The notes under the pieces were generated by a model, which saw nothing but the letters and a program-made list of their open reading frames with translations, searched no databases and was not told where the DNA came from. Made by a program: the position numbers and the translations under genes. Below, one piece after another: positions 21,193-24,380 of a stretch of DNA of 24,380 nucleotides. How positions within the stretch are numbered: the stretch's first letter is position 1; every line of letters begins with the position of its first letter. Source of the DNA: a virus; IMG/VR virus record IMGVR_UViG_3300005511_000081, positions 1-24,380 of that record. One strand, given 5' to 3'.

Positions 21193-21644
21193 TCGACACC
21201 CGCTGCCAGATTTGCGGCAAGCGCAAACATCTTCGGAAGAACGGCACGATCGCCCATCATTGCGTCGGCGGCCCCCGATGCCCCGGCTCCGGACACCCGC
21301 CGATCGAGCAGGATGACGCGTGGCTGATCGAGTACGCCGATCGCGCGCAGCGCGCCTACGAGCGCGTTCGCGATGAGATTTACGCGCTGCAGGATCGCCG
21401 GGCGAACTACATCGATCCGGCTCTTATCTCCCGCCGCGGCGCACTTGCCGGGCTTAGCCTCAAGCTCTCCCGGCGGGTGAAGCGGCATCGCGAATGGGCC
21501 GAGCGCTACGCGCGATCGATGGAACGGCAGATGATGACGCACGGCTATGGCTGGGCGGATCAGCCTCCGGCCTATCTTGTCGCTCGACTCCCCGCCACGT
21601 CGCCGGCCCGCTGGTCGCGGTGGATACGGGAAATCGCGGCATGA
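21189..21644 (+). CDS. Zinc-finger-like hypothetical protein
   Basis: A 151-aa protein. The N-terminus holds CQICGKRKHLRKNGTIAHHC, then VGGPRCPGSGHPP, with CxxC, His-His-Cys and Cys pairs suitable for a zinc ribbon. Residues 40-110 are a long charged helix (AWLIEYADRAQRAYERVRDE and on). The C-terminal part is Trp/Arg rich. ATGA overlaps on both ends. Such Cys-ribbon plus helix proteins are frequent in prophage integration/immunity operons, with unknown function. Confidence 0.68.
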   Translation: MIDTRCQICGKRKHLRKNGTIAHHCVGGPRCPGSGHPPIEQDDAWLIEYADRAQRAYERVRDEIYALQDRRANYIDPALISRRGALAGLSLKLSRRVKRHREWAERYARSMERQMMTHGYGWADQPPAYLVARLPATSPARWSRWIREIAA

Positions 21645-22072
21645 ACCCGCCGCCCTTCTACGATGATTGGCGAGGTCTCGCGCAGCTCGCCGAGCAGCTT
21701 CTCGCGGCGCGCCTCGCCGGCGATCCCGAGCAAGTCCAGGGCGGCCGCTTCACGCAGGCCGAGGCCGACGATCGCGCTCGGATCATGGGCGCGACTGCTG
21801 CGATCTGGCGCGCCGTAGTGCGCCGCGAGGCCGTGCCCGAGCTGGCGGCAAGCCATGCGGAGATCAGGCTCGATCTCGCCGGCGTGCGCAACGGCGCCGC
21901 GGCCCGGCTCAAGGCCAGCGCGGGCAACACGTCGTTCGAGCGCCAGCTCGCTGGGATCGAGGCGCTCGTATGGAACCACCGGCCCTGCATGCCGGGGCAT
22001 GATCTCCCGTGGATTCTGCACGTCCACGAGGCGAACCAGATGACGCTGCGGCGCCGATCGGCGGCCGCGTGA
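21641..22072 (+). CDS. Hypothetical small protein
   Basis: A 143-aa protein starting MNPPPFYDDWRGLAQLAEQL at an ATG in an ATGA overlap. The first 95 residues are helical (AEQLLAARLAGDPEQVQGGR, AEADDRARIMGATAAIWRAV). The C-terminal part has Trp and His residues (VWNHRPCMPGHDLPWILHVH). No recognised domain. Stop overlaps the next GTG (GTGA). Confidence 0.6.
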   Translation: MNPPPFYDDWRGLAQLAEQLLAARLAGDPEQVQGGRFTQAEADDRARIMGATAAIWRAVVRREAVPELAASHAEIRLDLAGVRNGAAARLKASAGNTSFERQLAGIEALVWNHRPCMPGHDLPWILHVHEANQMTLRRRSAAA

Positions 22073-22485
22073 GCGATATACCCCCCTTGTTACAAGGCGG
22101 CTCTCAGAAGGGCCACAACCGCCTCCCCGGTCAGAACGAAGGCGGATGGGCGCCGCGCCATTGCCCCGAGTGTATGAGGCTCTTTGAGCCCAAGGTGTAC
22201 AATCAGCTATTCTGCACCCCCGCGCACAACGTGGAATGGAGCAACAGGGCGACGAAACGCGGCCGCGTTCTAACGCCCCTCTCGATGGTCGCCCGCATCA
22301 CCCGCAACGGCACACGCGGCGAGCCCGAAGCGCGCGAAGCCGGTCGGCGGGCGAGCAACCGGCATAATCAGCTCATCCAGCAGTACCGCGACGAAGATCG
22401 CGCCGCCAACGACGGCGCCGGCCGCATGGAGTGGCCCGAGTACATGATCTGGCGGATCAAGCTCGGACTGGACCTGAACATCTAG
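22069..22485 (+). CDS. Phage zinc-ribbon-like protein
   Basis: A 138-aa protein with a GTG start in a GTGA overlap. It contains HCPECMRLFEPKVYNQLFCT, then PAHNVEWSNR (about 32-60): CxxC, then C and H, a pattern of treble-clef zinc fingers seen in phage and prophage proteins. The rest is basic and helical (REAGRRASNRHNQLIQQYRD). It may bind nucleic acid. It is followed by the small gene preceding the recombinase. Confidence 0.68.
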   Translation: MSDIPPLLQGGSQKGHNRLPGQNEGGWAPRHCPECMRLFEPKVYNQLFCTPAHNVEWSNRATKRGRVLTPLSMVARITRNGTRGEPEAREAGRRASNRHNQLIQQYRDEDRAANDGAGRMEWPEYMIWRIKLGLDLNI

Positions 22486-22661
22486 TGGCGACGCGCTTCG
22501 CCTCGAACGCGCCGTCGCGTCCCGCTCCCGAGCTGTTTGCGCTCGTGGAAGCCCTTGCGCGCGCCGACGTTGCGAGGAAGCATGCCCCGCCTCGCGAATC
22601 GAAGGAATTGGACCGTGCGGACGGTCATCTACGCCCGATACAGCAGCCAGCTTCAGAATAA
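22485..22661 (+). CDS. Small protein overlapping the recombinase start
   Basis: A 58-aa protein starting at a GTG that shares one base with the previous TAG. Residues 1-42 read ATRFASNAPSRPAPELFALV, then EALARADVARKHAPPRESKE, resembling the tiny helical ORFs that precede recombinase genes in alphaproteobacteria. It overlaps the recombinase by 47 bases in another frame and may couple its translation. Shorter than most real proteins, so moderate confidence. Confidence 0.5.
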   Translation: MATRFASNAPSRPAPELFALVEALARADVARKHAPPRESKELDRADGHLRPIQQPASE

Positions 22662-24198
22662 CCGCTCGATCGCGGATCAGCTCGCGGTTTGCCGCGAGCG
22701 CGCCGATCGCGAGGGCTGGACGGTTGTGGCCGAATTTCAGGACGCCGCGATCAGCGGCGCCGCTGGGATCGACGAGGCGCAGCGCCCCGGCCTCAACGCC
22801 TTGCTTGCGACGGTCGAGGCTGGCGGGATCGAGCAAGTCCTTACGGACACTACGAGCCGCATCGCTCGCCACCTTGGCGATACGATCGCTATCCGCGAAC
22901 GTCTCGAATTTGCCGGCTGTCGCTTGTTCACTCTCGCAGACGGCGAGGTCGACGATATCACCGGGACCTTCAAGGGCCTGATGGATCAGCGATTCCGGAA
23001 GGACCTCGCCCACAATATCCGACGCGCCCAACGCGGCCGCGTCGCCGAGGGGCGCGCACCAGCCGGGATCGCCTACGGCTACAAGAGCGCGAACAGGATC
23101 GACGAACGCGGCCTGCCGGTCCGCGGATTGCGCGCGATCGACGAAGAGAAAGCCGAGATCGTCCGGCGCATTTTCAGGGAGTATTCTGCCGGCCAGAGCC
23201 CGAAGGCGATCGCAACGGCGCTCAATGCCGAGGGTATCCCCGGCCCGCGCGGCGGCACTTGGCGCGTGTCGACGATCCTCGGCGGGCGGAAGCGCACGGA
23301 CGGCTTGTTGAAGAACCGCCTCTATGCCGGCGAGCTGGTCGCGCAGCGGACCTCCAAGATCACCAACCCGCGGACCCGCCGAACCGTCATCCGCCCGAAC
23401 GCCGAAAGCGAATGGGCGGTGCAATCGGTCCCCGAGCTGCGGATTATCGACGAGCAACTATGGAACGCCGTCCAGGCACAGCTAGAAGCTCGCGCCGGCA
23501 CGCCATTCCAGCTTCAACCCCGGCCGAAGCATCTGCTCTCCGGGCTCGGCCGCTGCGGGGTCTGCGGCGGCTCGTGGGTGAAGGTAAACGTCAACCAGTG
23601 GGAATGCTCGCGATCGCGCGACGGCGCTTGCGACAACAGGCGCAGCATTTCGACCAAGCGTTTCGAGCGGGAAGTTCTAGGCCGCCTCGAAAGCGAGCTG
23701 CTGCATCCCGACTTGGTCGATCACTATGTGCGGACTTGGCATCGGGAGAACGCACGCCGGACGGCCGAGGGGAGCCAGCGGCGCGCGTCGATCGAGCGCC
23801 GGCACGGCGAAGCCGATCGCAAGGTGAAGCGCCTTGTCAGCTTCATTGCGGAGGGGGATGGCGATTTCGCGGAGATGCGTGCCGCCTTGGCGACGGCTCG
23901 GGCCGATCGCGATCGAGCGGCGGCCGAGCTGGCGGAGATCGATGCTCCGCGCGTGATCGCTCTGCATACCGGGCTCGCCGAGGACTATCGCCGCCAGATC
24001 GCGGCGCTGTCGCAGGCGCTCGGCGGCGACGACGAAGCCCGCAAGATCGCGATGCCGCAGCTCCGCGCGCTCGTCGATCGCGTCGAGCTGCACCCGGCCG
24101 CCGGCCCCCGCGGCGTGACGGTCCAAGTCTTCGGACGCCTAGAAGAAATCCTCCGCCTCGCCGGCGCCGATCCGGATCGCCTCGCCAAAACCGCTTGA
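22615..24198 (+). CDS. Large serine recombinase (phage integrase)
   Basis: A 527-aa site-specific recombinase that should integrate and excise the prophage. Catalytic domain about 1-140: VIYARYSS with nucleophile Ser10 and Arg8, RSIADQLAVCRERA, EFQDAAISGA, TDTTSRIARHLGD. Recombinase domain about 160-260: APAGIAYGYK, EIVRRIFREYSAGQSPKAIA, NAEGIPGPRGGTW. Zinc-ribbon about 313-352: CGVCGGSWVKVNVNQWECSR and on to CDNRR. Coiled coil about 390-440. GTG at 22615 is chosen: it gives the canonical start at the first beta strand and has AAGGA 8 bases upstream; an ATG at 22582 is the alternative. It ends the rightward operon and sits at the prophage edge, 89 bp before hemW, the expected position for an integrase. 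Confidence 0.95.
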   Translation: MRTVIYARYSSQLQNNRSIADQLAVCRERADREGWTVVAEFQDAAISGAAGIDEAQRPGLNALLATVEAGGIEQVLTDTTSRIARHLGDTIAIRERLEFAGCRLFTLADGEVDDITGTFKGLMDQRFRKDLAHNIRRAQRGRVAEGRAPAGIAYGYKSANRIDERGLPVRGLRAIDEEKAEIVRRIFREYSAGQSPKAIATALNAEGIPGPRGGTWRVSTILGGRKRTDGLLKNRLYAGELVAQRTSKITNPRTRRTVIRPNAESEWAVQSVPELRIIDEQLWNAVQAQLEARAGTPFQLQPRPKHLLSGLGRCGVCGGSWVKVNVNQWECSRSRDGACDNRRSISTKRFEREVLGRLESELLHPDLVDHYVRTWHRENARRTAEGSQRRASIERRHGEADRKVKRLVSFIAEGDGDFAEMRAALATARADRDRAAAELAEIDAPRVIALHTGLAEDYRRQIAALSQALGGDDEARKIAMPQLRALVDRVELHPAAGPRGVTVQVFGRLEEILRLAGADPDRLAKTA

Positions 24199-24287
24199 CC
24201 CCGAAGTGGAGAAGCGTATCGCCGCGGCGGCTTTGCGGATACCTGATGCAATACGGATCGCGTTACCCGCTCCAGCCCCCTAAGCGC
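24199..24287. other. Prophage/host junction, probable right attachment region
   Basis: An 89-bp gap between integrase and host hemW that should contain the attachment site. It holds a short imperfect hairpin GTATCGCCGC ... GCGGATAC (24216-24242). No duplicated core can be checked because the left end is outside the window. A reading frame ends with TAA at 24281-24283, possibly the tail of the gene that normally precedes hemW, but too short to name. Confidence 0.45.
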
Positions 24288-24380
24288 ATGACCAACGACA
24301 CATCCCCGCTCGCACTCTACGTGCATTGGCCGTTCTGCGTGTCGAAATGCCCCTATTGCGACTTCAACAGCCATGTCCGC
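24288..24380 (+). CDS. hemW: HemW-like radical SAM protein, partial (host gene)
   Basis: The first 31 codons of a gene running off the window. TSPLALYVHWPFCVSKCPYC, then DFNSHVR, contains CxxxCxxC (Cys at 16, 20, 23), the iron-sulphur/SAM motif with the surrounding YVHWPFC..KCPYCDFNSH signature of HemW, formerly called oxygen-independent coproporphyrinogen III oxidase-like protein, now viewed as a heme chaperone. It is a chromosomal gene of the host and marks the end of the prophage. An in-frame ATG at 24246 exists but would add atypical residues; the 24288 start is preferred. Confidence 0.9.
   Translation, partial: MTNDTSPLALYVHWPFCVSKCPYCDFNSHVR

Noticed and set aside
22270-23457. 395-codon minus-strand frame opposite the recombinase
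   Set aside because: The plus strand is an unmistakable serine recombinase.
24246-24287. In-frame ATG 14 codons upstream of the hemW start
   Set aside because: The added residues are unlike HemW N-termini, which begin shortly before the LALYVHWPFC segment.
1-24380. tRNA genes, CRISPR arrays, insertion sequences
   Set aside because: No cloverleaf sequence, no regularly spaced direct repeats and no transposase motif was recognised on either strand.

Overview
The window is the right-hand part of a lambda-like (siphovirus-type head) prophage in a high-GC alphaproteobacterium, most likely a sphingomonad. This rests on the very high GC, the alphaproteobacterial style of the small phage proteins, and the host gene at the right edge: the first 31 codons of hemW (24288-24380), with the CxxxCxxC radical-SAM motif. 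The left prophage end lies outside the window, so tail and lysis genes are not seen.

Layout. (1) 1-7641, minus strand: packaging and head module, in transcription order terminase small subunit, GpA-type terminase large subunit, gpW-like joining protein, lambda-type portal, prohead protease/major capsid fusion, a HeH/LEM-like small protein, a DUF2190 decoration protein, a basic small protein and a truncated probable head-tail connector. (2) 7642-8591: a DUF6362-like gene flanked by two non-coding gaps. The left gap is a cos candidate. The right gap carries a large inverted repeat. (3) 8592-18744, minus strand: the early operon, nearly every gene overlapping the next by 1-8 nt. It runs from a Cro-like regulator and a CII-like protein through small HTH and zinc-finger proteins, a Spo11/TopoVI-A-like TOPRIM protein, DUF5131, ASCH and adenine-methyltransferase genes, to a 1024-aa primase-polymerase/helicase. 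(4) 18745-18845: immunity region with palindromic operators. (5) 18809-24198, plus strand: S24-type CI repressor, then eleven tightly overlapping genes, ten of them small, the last being a large serine recombinase. (6) 24199-24287: prophage/host junction, then hemW.

How it works together. The repressor probably binds an 18-bp palindrome (TGTCGGC-N4-GCCGACA). One copy fits the spacer of the putative leftward early promoter and another fits the spacer of the promoter after cI that would drive the small-gene/recombinase operon. A second, imperfect copy lies near the cI start. Repressor loss would therefore switch on early genes, replication and the recombinase together. The late head genes probably start from a separate promoter next to the inverted repeat upstream of the DUF6362 gene.

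Most informative observations: the Spo11/TopoVI-A-like protein in a phage early operon, the operator-in-promoter circuit, the inverted repeat beside the primase gene, an internal ribosome-binding site inside the protease-capsid fusion, and the overlapping micro-gene operon ending in the recombinase. All assignments come from reading sequence and motifs; no database search was run.
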